From NCBI RefSeq assembly GCF_010993745.1, contig NZ_WOTN01000002.1:558001-622000 (forward strand): a stretch of 64,000 bases of DNA. The letters run 5' to 3'. Both the position numbers and the translations under genes were made by a program. Source of the DNA: Fodinicola acaciae. GTDB lineage: Bacteria; Actinomycetota; Actinomycetes; Mycobacteriales; HKI-0501. Below the pieces are notes generated by a model. That model ran no database searches and was not told where the DNA came from. It saw nothing but the letters and a program-made list of their open reading frames with translations. Positions 36,408 through 47,575 of this stretch are shown in pieces. The first letter of the stretch is position 1, and each line of letters begins with the position of its first letter.

Positions 36408-37262
36408 CTAGTGCGTCGGCTTGGTGTAGCTCTGCAGGTCGACCAGCGGGAAGTGGCCGCCCGGCACGCCGTTGTCGCTGCGGAAGACCACCTTGGCACC
36501 CTGCTTGCTGGTCAGCGTGCAGTACGTGCTGCCGGCGGCGCCTTCGCAGGACGGCGCGCTCCAGCTCTGCGCGCCAGGTGCCGGCTGCGCGAGCAGCGAC
36601 TTGAACGCGGACGCGGTCGTCACGTGCGCCAGCAGGTCGTAGTCCTGGTTGCTGAACGCGGTCGCGGCGGCCTGCGAGTATGCCGGGATGTTGCGCGCCG
36701 GCGCCTTCGCGTGGCCCTTCTGGTAGGCGACACCGATGATCTGGTGTTCCTTGACCGGCCCGTTCGGCATGTGCACCACAACCGTGTCGCCGGTCGGGTG
36801 GGCGGCGAACGTGCAGTAGATCTGCCCGGCGCCGCCGTCACAGGTCGCGAAATACCAGACGCGGCCGGTGGACTGCCGCGGCACCGCCTCGAACTGCTGG
36901 TAGCCGGTCGCGTCGGTGAGCTGGTGCAGCCGCGTGGTCTGCTGCGTGCGCCAGGCCTCGAAGGCCTCCTTGGCGTACGCGACCGGGGTCGTCGGGATGC
37001 TCTTCGACGCCGACACCGGGTGGATCGCCGGCGAGTTGTCCTGGTCCGAGGTGCTGCTTTGCGGCACGTTCTGACCGGCGGCCTGCGGCTGCTGCTGCGC
37101 TGCCGGCCGCTGGCCGGCGGCGGTGTCGCCGGCCGGGCTCGGCTGGGATCCGTGCAGGTAGGTGGTGGCGCCATAGGCGGCCCCGACGCCGAGCGCGGCG
37201 GCGGCCAGGACTGCTCCGACCGCGATGGTGACGGTGCGGCGAGTGTGCGTATGAGTAGACAT
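36408..37262 (-). CDS. Exported/anchored protein with internally duplicated Cys-containing domain
   Basis: A 284-aa protein. An N-terminal basic stretch and hydrophobic helix (about residues 8-30) act as signal or anchor, followed by a Gln/Ala/Pro-rich linker (35-90). The remainder contains two similar units: the first has FATCDGGAGQIYCTF and VVVHMPNG, the second APSCEGAAGSTYCTL and VVFRSDNG. Each has a Cys pair that could form a disulfide outside the cell. AAAGGAGAG precedes ATG 37262. It is divergent from groES, sharing the upstream region that holds the CIRCE sites. I do not recognise a family. Confidence 0.7.
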   Translation of the reverse strand: MSTHTHTRRTVTIAVGAVLAAAALGVGAAYGATTYLHGSQPSPAGDTAAGQRPAAQQQPQAAGQNVPQSSTSDQDNSPAIHPVSASKSIPTTPVAYAKEAFEAWRTQQTTRLHQLTDATGYQQFEAVPRQSTGRVWYFATCDGGAGQIYCTFAAHPTGDTVVVHMPNGPVKEHQIIGVAYQKGHAKAPARNIPAYSQAAATAFSNQDYDLLAHVTTASAFKSLLAQPAPGAQSWSAPSCEGAAGSTYCTLTSKQGAKVVFRSDNGVPGGHFPLVDLQSYTKPTH

Positions 37263-37429
37263 GTTCTCTCCTTTGAGGTGTCTGATTCTGAGACGCCGCG
37301 GGAGGCCGTACGGTTGGATACTGGTTCGGTGACCCGGCCCACAAACCACTCGGCGTGGCCACCCTGACCTGCGCAGACGAGGGGCCGGTGCGGACGTACG
37401 CGGGGAGAGGTGGTTGACTGGTCGGCGGG

Positions 37430-37456
37430 CTGGCACTCGGCTTGACGGAGTGCCAG
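37430..37456. promoter_or_regulatory. CIRCE-like HrcA operator 1 (perfect 9-9-9)
   Basis: CTGGCACTC, nine bases, then GAGTGCCAG: a perfect inverted repeat with CIRCE spacing. The core GCACTC-N9-GAGTGC is the HrcA consensus; the outer bases differ from TTAGCACTC. It overlaps the predicted -35 box of groES. Confidence 0.8.
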
Positions 37457-37470
37457 TTCCGCAATAATGT
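37442..37470 (+). promoter_or_regulatory. Predicted groES-groEL promoter
   Basis: TTGACG at 37442-37447 and TAATGT at 37465-37470 with a 17-bp spacer, a good vegetative sigma promoter. The -35 lies inside operator 1 and operator 2 begins 4 bp after the -10, so HrcA bound at either would block initiation. Confidence 0.7.
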
Positions 37471-37474
37471 TCGG

Positions 37475-37501
37475 TTAGCACTCTCCTCGTGAGGCTGCTA
37501 A
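37475..37501. promoter_or_regulatory. CIRCE HrcA operator 2
   Basis: TTAGCACTC at 37475-37483, nine bases, then GGCTGCTAA at 37493-37501. The left half matches consensus exactly; the right half differs at two positions from GAGTGCTAA. It lies at the expected transcription start. Confidence 0.8.
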
Positions 37502-37591
37502 CTCCGCGCCTCGATCCGGCACCCGCGACGACGGATCGACTGCGGGCTGCGAAGGCATAACAGAGCGATCTAAACCAGGAGGGGTCAGCAC

Positions 37592-37900
37592 GTGACCACC
37601 GCGACCAAGGTGACGATCAAGCCGCTCGAGGACCGGATCGTGGTGCAGGCCAACGAGGCCGAGACCACGACCGCTTCCGGCATCGTCATTCCGGACACCG
37701 CCAAGGAGAAGCCGCAGGAGGGCACCGTCATCGCGGTCGGCCCCGGCCGCTTCGACGACAACGGCAACCGCGTCCCGCTCGACGTCGCCGTCGGCGATGT
37801 CGTCATCTACTCGAAGTACGGCGGCACCGAGGTGAAGTACGGCGGCGAGGAATACCTCGTCCTGTCGGCCCGCGACGTACTCGCGGTCATCGAGAAGTAG
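37592..37900 (+). CDS. groES: Co-chaperonin GroES
   Basis: Seven-fold ring lid for GroEL. The 102-aa protein has [11 protein letters not shown], the mobile loop [18 protein letters not shown], and YGGEEYLVL near the C-terminus. GTG 37592 follows AGGAGGGG. Expression is probably under HrcA through the two CIRCE-like sites upstream. It is followed by groEL after 92 bp that contain a CCGCCCCGG/CCGGGGCGG stem. Confidence 0.97.
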   Translation: MTTATKVTIKPLEDRIVVQANEAETTTASGIVIPDTAKEKPQEGTVIAVGPGRFDDNGNRVPLDVAVGDVVIYSKYGGTEVKYGGEEYLVLSARDVLAVIEK

Positions 37901-37986
37901 TTTTCGCACCGCTGCCGCCCCGGAGCCGCCTTTCCTTGGTGCGCCACCGGGGCGGTCGGCGTGTGAGACCGCGAAGGGATTACTGA

Positions 37987-39615
<1,629 letters not shown>

Positions 39616-39631
39616 TCCACCGCAGTTTCGT

Positions 39632-39660
39632 AAGGCCCGCGGATCCCCTCCGCGGGCCTT
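39632..39660 (+). terminator. Intrinsic terminator after groEL
   Basis: AAGGCCCGCGGA, TCCCC loop, TCCGCGGGCCTT followed by TACGTTT: a perfect 12-bp stem with a weak U-rich tail. Confidence 0.85.
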
Positions 39661-39723
39661 TACGTTTGCACGCCAAACTCTCACCGCGCGCCGGCACGCT
39701 CCATATCGGGGCCCCCATTTCAG

Positions 39724-39758
39724 CCGACGACGCAATCGGAATCCGATTGCGTCGTCGG
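39724..39758. terminator. Perfect 35-bp palindrome between convergent groEL and whiB
   Basis: CCGACGACGCAATCGGA and its exact complement around a single central base (17-bp arms). It lies 72 bp past the whiB stop on that strand and 109 bp past groEL; probably a bidirectional terminator, although it lacks a loop of normal size. Confidence 0.55.
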
Positions 39759-39829
39759 TCGAGACGAGGACCCCCGATCCGATCCTTGCGGAGGGCGCCG
39801 ACAGTTTCGGCGACCTCCGTACGGACCGG

Positions 39830-40135
39830 TCAGATCGCGCGGACCGGTGGCATGGCTGATCGTGCGGTGCCGATCAGCTGTTCGCGCTCGGACTCCGAGA
39901 GACCACCCCACACGCCGTACGGCTCGCGGACCTTCAGCGCGTGCTCGCGGCACTGCTTCAGGACCGGGCAGGTGGCGCAGATGGCCTTGGCCTCGGACTC
40001 GCGGCGAGCCCGGGACGGGCCACGCTCGCCTTCTGGATGGAAGAACAGGGCACTGTCGACCCCCCGACAGGATCCCTTGAGTTGCCAGTCCCACAGATCG
40101 GCAGTGGGACCAGGCAGCCGACGTACATCGGCCAT
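39830..40135 (-). CDS. whiB3: WhiB-family iron-sulfur regulator (WhiB3/WhiD type)
   Basis: A 101-aa transcription factor that binds a redox-sensitive [4Fe-4S] cluster and contacts the principal sigma factor. The four cluster Cys are at residues 23, 53, 56 and 62 (C-x29-C-x2-C-x5-C), followed by EPYGVWGGLSESER. The N-terminal LPGP.AD.W.WQL and FFHPEGERG identify the WhiB3/WhiD subgroup, and the position beside groEL and sigD matches Rv3416. I chose ATG 40135 because GAGGAGG lies just upstream; the frame stays open to 40321. Confidence 0.95.
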   Translation of the reverse strand: MADVRRLPGPTADLWDWQLKGSCRGVDSALFFHPEGERGPSRARRESEAKAICATCPVLKQCREHALKVREPYGVWGGLSESEREQLIGTARSAMPPVRAI

Positions 40136-40183
40136 CACTGCCTCCTCGTTGAAACACCGGCGACAGCAGTCATCGCCCCCCGA

Positions 40184-40245
40184 GGGTTGGACAAGTGGAC
40201 CAACCCCACATCCCGGACCGTACAACCGCGCCAGACGTTGTTCAA
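40184..40245 (-). promoter_or_regulatory. Predicted whiB promoter and leader inverted repeat
   Basis: On the minus strand TTGAAC (40245-40240) and TACGGT (40222-40217) are 17 bp apart. Downstream of it, GGGTTGG at 40184-40190 and CCAACCC at 40200-40206 form a 7-N9-7 inverted repeat that could be an operator or leader stem. The rest of the 310-bp gap between whiB and the MerR gene (40136-40445) is relatively AT-rich near 40240-40340 and shows no further gene. Confidence 0.45.
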
Positions 40246-40445
40246 GAGGTTCGTTGCAAACATTGTTCGACGTTTTTGATCTCCGCCGAATCTGTGCGCT
40301 CGGTAACTTCCTAACAAACACGCCATATCATCAGAAAAGCGACTAAAAGTACGCCGCGCCCGTCGATGCCTCGGGACACCCGGCGGCGACCCATGAATCC
40401 GAAACTCGACTTGCCGTCCGGTGATCCCGTGCGATCCTGACTCCT

Positions 40446-41438
40446 GTGTCGGTCCAGCTGAGCACACACCAACCCGAACCCGACGGCACCGGAGCTTCCT
40501 CCTCCGCCGGCGGCGACGACGTCGAGTTGGTGCTCACGGTGGCCGCGGTTGCCCGCCGCCTCGGCGTGGCACCGGCGACGCTGCGGACCTGGGCCAGGAG
40601 GTACGGCCTCGGGCCGTCCGGACACGAGAGCGGCACGCACCGGCGCTACACCGAGCTCGACCTGGCCAGGCTGCAGGCCATGCGCCGGCTGACGCTGGCC
40701 GGCATGCCGGCGGCCGACGCGGCTCGATCGGTGCTGTCGACCGACCCGAGCACGCAGACCGGCACGCGTACGCCGGCGCAGCGCAACGCGCTCACCGCCA
40801 CCGACGCGCTCGGGCCGCCGCCAGCCGGTACGCCGGTGCAGCGCGACCTCGTACGCGCCGCCAACGGCCTGGTCGCGGCGACCGTCAGCGACCTGATCCG
40901 CCGGTCGCTGGCCACCAACGGCGCGCTGGCGACCTGGCGTGAGCTGGTCGAGCCGGTGCTCGACGCGGCCGGCCGCCGGTGGCCGGAAGCCGCCGACTGC
41001 GCCGCCGCGGAGCGGCTGATCACGTACGCCGCCGACACCGCCTTCCGGGACTACGCGGCGCGACTCGCCGAGCCGGTCGGCCGCCGGCCGTTGCTGTTCG
41101 GCTGTCCGCCTGGCGAGCACCACCTGCTGCCGCTGTCGGTGCTGGCCGCGATGCTCGCCGACCACCACGTCGCGGTGCGCAACCTGGGTCCGTCGGTGCC
41201 GGCGGACGCGCTGGCCGCGGCGGTACGGCGCACCGGAGCCGCGGCCGTCCTGCTCTGGGCCGAGTCGATGGCGACCGCGGACCCGGCCGTGCTCACCGCA
41301 CTGCCGGTGACCAGGCCGCGGGTCGAGGTCATCACGGCCGGTCCCGGCTGGCAGGCGGTCGCGCTGCCGCGGCGTGCGCGCCACATCCGCAGCCTCGACG
41401 GAGCGGTCAGCGCGCTCCTGCACGCCGTCTCGTCCTGA
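40446..41438 (+). CDS. MerR-family regulator with cobalamin-binding-like C-terminal domain
   Basis: A 330-aa regulator. The MerR helix-turn-helix is at residues about 30-100 (LTVAAVARRLGVAPATLRTWARRYGL, then THRRYTELDLARL). The middle is helical. The C-terminal 120 residues resemble the B12-binding fold of CarH/LitR photoreceptors (CPPGEHHLLPLSVLAAML, NLGPSVPADAL, AAAVLLWAES). The E-x-H-x-x-G cobalamin motif is here E-H-H-L-L-P: the His is kept, the Gly is not, so B12 binding is uncertain. It starts at GTG 40446 and ends 3 bp before the next gene. Confidence 0.8.
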   Translation: MSVQLSTHQPEPDGTGASSSAGGDDVELVLTVAAVARRLGVAPATLRTWARRYGLGPSGHESGTHRRYTELDLARLQAMRRLTLAGMPAADAARSVLSTDPSTQTGTRTPAQRNALTATDALGPPPAGTPVQRDLVRAANGLVAATVSDLIRRSLATNGALATWRELVEPVLDAAGRRWPEAADCAAAERLITYAADTAFRDYAARLAEPVGRRPLLFGCPPGEHHLLPLSVLAAMLADHHVAVRNLGPSVPADALAAAVRRTGAAAVLLWAESMATADPAVLTALPVTRPRVEVITAGPGWQAVALPRRARHIRSLDGAVSALLHAVSS

Positions 41439-41441
41439 CCG

Positions 41442-42134
41442 GTGCCGGACGAGTTTCCGTCCGCGTACGCGCGTGCGGCCGCGATCGGCGACTACGGCTT
41501 CGTGCTCCGCCGGAGCCGGCCGTACGAGTCGGGCACGTACCGTCCGGACACCGACCCGGAATCACTCACAGTCATCGCGCGGGCGTCGACTCTCCGGCAA
41601 CTTGGCCGATATCCGGACGCTCAGCTGTGTGACGAGCTCGCGGTGGCGGCGGCTCGTACGGAGCCGGTGCGGGTCGCGGCATGGCTCGGGCTGGCGGCGG
41701 ACGCGGTCGGCCAGGCCGATCCCGCGCTTGCTCGGCAACGCGCCGCCGTCCGACTGCCGGCGGACCGCCCGGATCTGCTCGTACTGGCCGGTTGGATCCA
41801 CACCGAGGTGGCACTGCTGGAAGGCGACCCGCTCGCGGCCGTGGCGGCCGCGGCCGGCTGCGTCGGCACCGCGACGGAGATGGTGGCGCCTTGGCACCTG
41901 GCCAAGAGCCGGTTGTTCGTCGGCGTGGCGCGGTTGGCGGCCGGCGAGCCGGCCGGTGCGGACGACCTCCGCGCCTGTCTGGCGGCCGGCTATCCGGCGC
42001 TGACCTGGGTTGCCGCAGCCGTCCTCGGAGAGCGGGAGGCGGCCCGCGCCGCGGTGGCCCGGATCGCGGAGGGACTGCCGGCGGACGTACGCGCCGGCTG
42101 GCTCGCGCGGCCGGATGTGGCACCCTACGCGTAG
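41442..42134 (+). CDS. Conserved hypothetical protein (Rv3415c-like position)
   Basis: A 230-aa Ala-rich helical protein with repeated helix pairs (RAAAIGDYGFVLRRS, ARASTLRQLGRYPDAQ, LLVLAGWIHTEVALLEGDPL) suggesting a TPR-like solenoid. It lies between the WhiB/MerR genes and sigD, the same place as the uncharacterised Rv3415c gene in mycobacteria. It starts at GTG 41442, 3 bp after the MerR gene, so they are probably one operon. No catalytic motif is visible. Confidence 0.7.
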   Translation: MPDEFPSAYARAAAIGDYGFVLRRSRPYESGTYRPDTDPESLTVIARASTLRQLGRYPDAQLCDELAVAAARTEPVRVAAWLGLAADAVGQADPALARQRAAVRLPADRPDLLVLAGWIHTEVALLEGDPLAAVAAAAGCVGTATEMVAPWHLAKSRLFVGVARLAAGEPAGADDLRACLAAGYPALTWVAAAVLGEREAARAAVARIAEGLPADVRAGWLARPDVAPYA

Positions 42135-42441
42135 CCCCGGACCGGTAACTTTGTGACCGACGTCGCATGTCCGATCGGGAAAGGATTTCCGGTGCGCTCG
42201 GTCACCGAGCGAATCCGGCCGGAGACCTGACATGAGCAGCCGGGAGCCGCCATTACCGGCATATGACCTGGTCTTCCCCGGTTTCGCCGCACTGTCCGGG
42301 TGCGGACAGTCCCACCGGGCTTACGTAACGGAGCGGGGTGGGCGTTAGAGTGTCTGCGGCCCACCCCACGGGTTACCGTCTGCTCTTCGGTGCCATGTGC
42401 CGAATGTGGTCACAGTCGTAACGGGAGGGATCACCGCCGCG
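42135..42441 (+). promoter_or_regulatory. Leader region upstream of sigD
   Basis: About 300 bp without a gene. ACTGTCC at 42291-42297 pairs with GGACAGT at 42304-42310. GGGGTGGGC at 42335-42343 pairs with GCCCACCCC at 42359-42367. GTAACG at 42325 and CGTTAG at 42343 resemble elements reported for SigD promoters but are only 12 bp apart, so autoregulation cannot be claimed. GGGAGGG lies 12 nt before the chosen start. Confidence 0.4.
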
Positions 42442-43032
42442 ATGGATGGGAAGGACGGCGAGCGCGAGCTCAGTGCCATCGCCGCCCGCGCCGCCGCGGA
42501 CGACTCCGAGGCGATCGGCGAGTTGCTTACTCGCATCCGGCCAATGGTGGTCCGCTACTGCAGGGCTCGCCTGGGTCGCACCGGTGGCGGCGCGTACACG
42601 ACAGCGGACGACGTGGCTCAGGAGGTGTGCATCGCGGTGATGTCCGCCCTTCCCCGCTATCGCGATGTCGGCCGCCCGTTCAGCGCGTTCGTCTTCGGGA
42701 TCGCCTCGCACAAGGTGTCCGACGCGCACCGTGGTGCCAGCCGTGACCTCAGCCAGCCGGTCGAGGTGTTGCCCGACGTGATCGACTCCGCCAACGACCC
42801 GGAGCAGGCCGCCCTCGCCGCCGACCGGGCCGCGCGCGTACACGAGCTGCTCAACACGCTGTCCGACATCCAGCGCGAGGTCGTGCTGCTCCGAGTGGCC
42901 GTCGGCCTGTCCGCCGAGGAGGCCGGCGCGGTGCTCGGCATGTCGCCGGGCGCCGTACGGGTGGCGCAGCACCGGGCCCTCAACCGGCTGCGCGACATGG
43001 TGCAGTCCAGCGCCGACGAGGTGCCGGCATGA
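42442..43032 (+). CDS. sigD: ECF RNA polymerase sigma factor SigD
   Basis: A 196-aa extracytoplasmic-function sigma factor. Region 2 contains ADDVAQEVCIAVMSALPRYRD and FSAFVFGIASHKVSDAHR; region 4 contains LSDIQREVVLLRVAVGLSAEEAG and PGAVRVAQHRALNRLR. The closest known relative by sequence and context is mycobacterial SigD, active in stationary phase and starvation. ATG 42442 is used; GTG 42397 or 42406 in the same frame are alternatives. Its stop overlaps rsdA by 4 bp, coupling it to its inhibitor. Confidence 0.93.
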   Translation: MDGKDGERELSAIAARAAADDSEAIGELLTRIRPMVVRYCRARLGRTGGGAYTTADDVAQEVCIAVMSALPRYRDVGRPFSAFVFGIASHKVSDAHRGASRDLSQPVEVLPDVIDSANDPEQAALAADRAARVHELLNTLSDIQREVVLLRVAVGLSAEEAGAVLGMSPGAVRVAQHRALNRLRDMVQSSADEVPA

Positions 43033-43862
43033 GCTTCCACGACGGCAACCGCGCGCGCCGCGGCCGCAACCCACTGGACATTCGTGCGCTCAACCGCGAC
43101 GAGTCGCTGTTCACCGCGCTCGGCCAGGGCGAGCGGCCGAAGAGCGTCGACGGCGACCCGGTCGTCGACCTGCTCTACCGCTGGCGTGCCGACCTGGAGG
43201 CCGGCGCCAGCAACACCATCGAGATCTCCGCGCCGGACTCCGGCGTCCGTGGCCCGCACAGCCATCGGCCGGTCCGCCGCACGTCCCGGCTGCTGACCAA
43301 GGCCGGCCGGCGGATCATCGTGGCCGCCGCCGCGTTGGTGATCGGCCTCGGCTCGGTCGGCGGCGTCGCCGCTGCCACCGGCGCTGGTCCGGACAGCACG
43401 TTCTGGCCGGTCGCGCTCGCGCTGAACACCGAGCGCGCGCGTTCGGTGCAGGCGGCCAAGGACGTGACCGGCCTGCTGGACGCCGCCGAGGCGGAGATCA
43501 AGAGTGGCCAGCTCGACCAGGCCGCCGACAAGCTCAGCCAGGCCCGCCAGCTGCTGCCGGTGGTGCAGGACGTCGACCAGGGCCGGCAGCTGCGCCAGCG
43601 GCAGAGCGACCTGAACGACCAGCTGATCAAGGCGCGCGCCGACCGGTCCAACGGCACTGGCCAGGGTGGCAAGTCGACCGGTTCGGGCACCAGCTCCGGC
43701 AACGGCCGCCAGACGCCCGGCGCCAAGCCGGACCCGTCGCAGAGCCAGCGCTCGCACCGGCCGACACCGTCCGGCAGCGCGCCGTCGTCGCCGACGACCT
43801 CACCGACCCCGAGCGGCTCCGGCACCGCCGGACCCGGGACGGCCAACCCCGTACCAAGCTGA
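43029..43862 (+). CDS. rsdA: Membrane-bound anti-sigma-D factor
   Basis: A 277-aa single-pass protein. The cytoplasmic N-terminus has DESLFTALGQGE and DPVVDLLYRWRADLEA, resembling the RsdA segments that bind SigD. One transmembrane helix lies at residues about 98-118 (RIIVAAAALVIGLGSVGGVAA), and an extracellular helical segment (about 140-195) and a Gly/Ser/Pro-rich tail follow. The overlap with sigD fits a sigma/anti-sigma pair released by proteolysis in mycobacteria. The PrsW-like protease at 15.9 kb need not be involved. Confidence 0.85.
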   Translation: MSFHDGNRARRGRNPLDIRALNRDESLFTALGQGERPKSVDGDPVVDLLYRWRADLEAGASNTIEISAPDSGVRGPHSHRPVRRTSRLLTKAGRRIIVAAAALVIGLGSVGGVAAATGAGPDSTFWPVALALNTERARSVQAAKDVTGLLDAAEAEIKSGQLDQAADKLSQARQLLPVVQDVDQGRQLRQRQSDLNDQLIKARADRSNGTGQGGKSTGSGTSSGNGRQTPGAKPDPSQSQRSHRPTPSGSAPSSPTTSPTPSGSGTAGPGTANPVPS

Positions 43863-43987
43863 CAACCCTCGCGAGGGGTGGCCTTCCGGCGGTCGTCGCG
43901 CGTACGTCCGCCGTCAAAACGTCACCTTCGTGACGGTCGTCGGAAGTGTCGTACGCGGCGAGGACTCTGGTTTCGGGGGCCCAAAAA

Positions 43988-44380
43988 TCAGTCGTCGTGG
44001 TGACCGGAGCCCAAGCTGTCCTGCACGCCGTCGGCATAGCCGCGCGCGTAGTCGAAGGTGACGTAGTGCGCCGGATCCGGGTTGTACGCCGGCTCGTGCA
44101 CGCGGCTCTCGCCGACCTCCAGCAGGTGGCGCAGGTTGGCGCGGAGCAGGTGCCAGCCGAAGTAGTGCGGGATCTGGCAGTCCTGGCAGTCGACGACCAC
44201 GCCGCGATAGCCGCGGGGAGCGAGCAGCGCCTCGTAGACCTCCAGGTCGGACAGGTCGTCCAGCACGTCCTGCCGCTCCGCCGGGCTCAGCGGCAACGCC
44301 TGCTCCGGCTCCGGGTCGTCGATGGCCCGGGCCGGGTCGGCGGGATCGCCGGCGAACGGGTCGATCGGCTCCTCGTGCAC
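43988..44380 (-). CDS. DUF5319 family protein
   Basis: A 130-aa acidic protein, orthologous in position to Rv3412. It reads EEPIDPFAGDPADPA at the start, then LSPAERQDVLDDLSDLEVYEALLAP, VVVDCQDCQIPHYFGWHLLRANL with a CxxC-like pair, and FDYARGYADGVQDSL at the end. It is encoded opposite to rsdA and guaB, as in mycobacteria. CxDC followed by His could bind metal. The function is not known. Confidence 0.82.
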   Translation of the reverse strand: MHEEPIDPFAGDPADPARAIDDPEPEQALPLSPAERQDVLDDLSDLEVYEALLAPRGYRGVVVDCQDCQIPHYFGWHLLRANLRHLLEVGESRVHEPAYNPDPAHYVTFDYARGYADGVQDSLGSGHHDD

Positions 44381-44473
44381 ACCACCACCGTAGTCGGCGC
44401 GCCAACCGGCGTTGTCTCAGGGCCTTTCGTGGGTCGGCCGCGGAGTCGCCCCACCCGCACCAGGCGCACGTAG

Positions 44474-46101
<1,628 letters not shown>

Positions 46102-46102
<1 letters not shown>

Positions 46103-47208
46103 TGCAGATCGGGATGGGAAAGGCCGCCAGAGCGGCATACCACCTCGAGGACGTCGCGGTGGTGCCGTCTCGGCGTACGCGCGATGTCGACGAGGTCTCC
46201 ACGCACTGGCAGATCGACGCGTTCCGCTTCGACATCCCGCTGGTGGCGCATCCGTCCGACGCCATCATGAGCCCGGAGACCGCGGTCGCGGTCGGCCAGC
46301 TCGGCGGTCTCGGCGTACTGGATGCCGAGGGCTTGTGGTGCCGTTACGAGGATCCGCTGCCGGTGCTCGCGGAAATTTCCGAAAAAGCCGACGGCTCGAC
46401 CGCGTTTCTGCAGAAAACCTACGCCGAGCCGGTGAAAACCGAGCTGATCCAGGAACGGATCCGGCAGATTCGGGAAAGCGGCGTGACCACCGCGGTGCGG
46501 ATTTCCCCGCAACACACGCAGGATCTCGCGCCACATGTGCTGTCCGCTGGCGTGGACCTGCTGGTCATCCAGGGCACCATCGTGTCGGCCGAGCATGTGT
46601 CCACAGTGGACAGTGCGTTGAACCTGAAGCAGTTCATCGCGGATCTGGACACGCCGGTGATCGTCGGCGGCTGTGCCGACTACAAGACCGCGATGCACCT
46701 GATGCGCACCGGCGCCGCCGGCGTCATCGTCGGCGTCGGCGCCGACGCGTGGAGCACATCCGATCGCGTTCTGGGCATCCGCGTACCGATGGCGACCGCG
46801 ATCGCCGACGCGGCGGCGGCGCGGCGCGACTACCTGGACGAGACCGGCGGCCGATACGTGCACGTCATCGCCGACGGCGACCTGACTTTCAGCGGCGACA
46901 TCGCCAAGGCGATCGCCTGCGGTGCCGACGCGGTGATGCTTGGTGAGCCGCTGTCCGGCGCGCACGAGGCGCCGGCTGGTGGCGCCTGGTGGCAATCGGT
47001 TGCAGCGCACCCCAAGCTGCCGCGCGGCCAGTTCGCCGCCGCGGCGGGTGAGCCGGTCGGTTCGCTGCGCGAGGTGCTGCTCGGTCCGGCCGACAGTCCG
47101 GACGGCGACAAGAACCTTTTCGGTGCGCTGCGCCGGGTGATGGCGAAGACCGGTTATTCGGATCTGAAGGAATTCCAGAAAGTCGAGTTGGTGCTCGACC
47201 TGCACTGA
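46102..47208 (+). CDS. guaB3: GuaB3-family IMP dehydrogenase-related protein
   Basis: A 368-aa TIM-barrel protein of the actinobacterial GuaB3 group (Rv3410c type), without CBS domains. It starts AYHLEDVAVVPSRRTRDVDEV and keeps TPVIVGGCADYKTAMHLMRTGA and the phosphate loop SGDIAKAIACGADAVMLG. The IMPDH catalytic-Cys loop is replaced: GVGADAWSTSDRVLG has no Cys at the expected place. GuaB3 proteins have been linked to GMP reductase activity in cyanobacteria; without that Cys the reaction here is uncertain. ATG 46102 or ATG 46114. Confidence 0.9.
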
Positions 47209-47575
47209 TCTGCGTACGACTTTGTATGCATCGCGACCGCGTCGCCTCGGCTGGCAGGCAAGGAAAATCTGTGCGGCAAAAGATTGCCGCGTCAACCATC
47301 AACCGTATCGACATCAGATGTCGACGCAGAGTCGCAGCGTCGCTACACCGTGGTAATGCGGCGTGTGTTACTTATCGCACTGGGATGTTCTGACCACATT
47401 TTTGCTGCAGATTCCTAGCCGAAACACCGCGGTTTCTGGCACCATGGGTCGTCGCCTACACCGGCGTAGCGATGGCTCACGATTGCACGAAACTGGCATA
47501 CGTTCTGAGACGTCGACCGCGGGGGGACCGGTCGCAGTTGTAATCCGCCCCTGCCCTGGGGCGTGAAGGAGGCAA
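47209..47575 (+). other. 367-bp intergenic region upstream of the NERD-like/Tcp locus
   Basis: No gene is seen. TCGACATC at 47308-47315 and GATGTCGA at 47317-47324 form an 8-bp palindrome that may be an operator. The stretch around 47370-47420 is comparatively AT-rich and is a likely promoter area, but no clear hexamer pair was found. GAAGGAGG precedes ATG 47576. It marks the change from the conserved guaB block to the secretion locus. Confidence 0.4.

Noticed and set aside
42325-42348. SigD-dependent autoregulatory promoter
   Set aside because: GTAACG and CGTTAG are present but only 12 bp apart, too close for an ECF promoter.
42397-42441. GTG 42397 or 42406 as sigD start
   Set aside because: Kept only as alternatives: the GGGAGGG at 42423-42429 can serve ATG 42442 but lies downstream of those codons.
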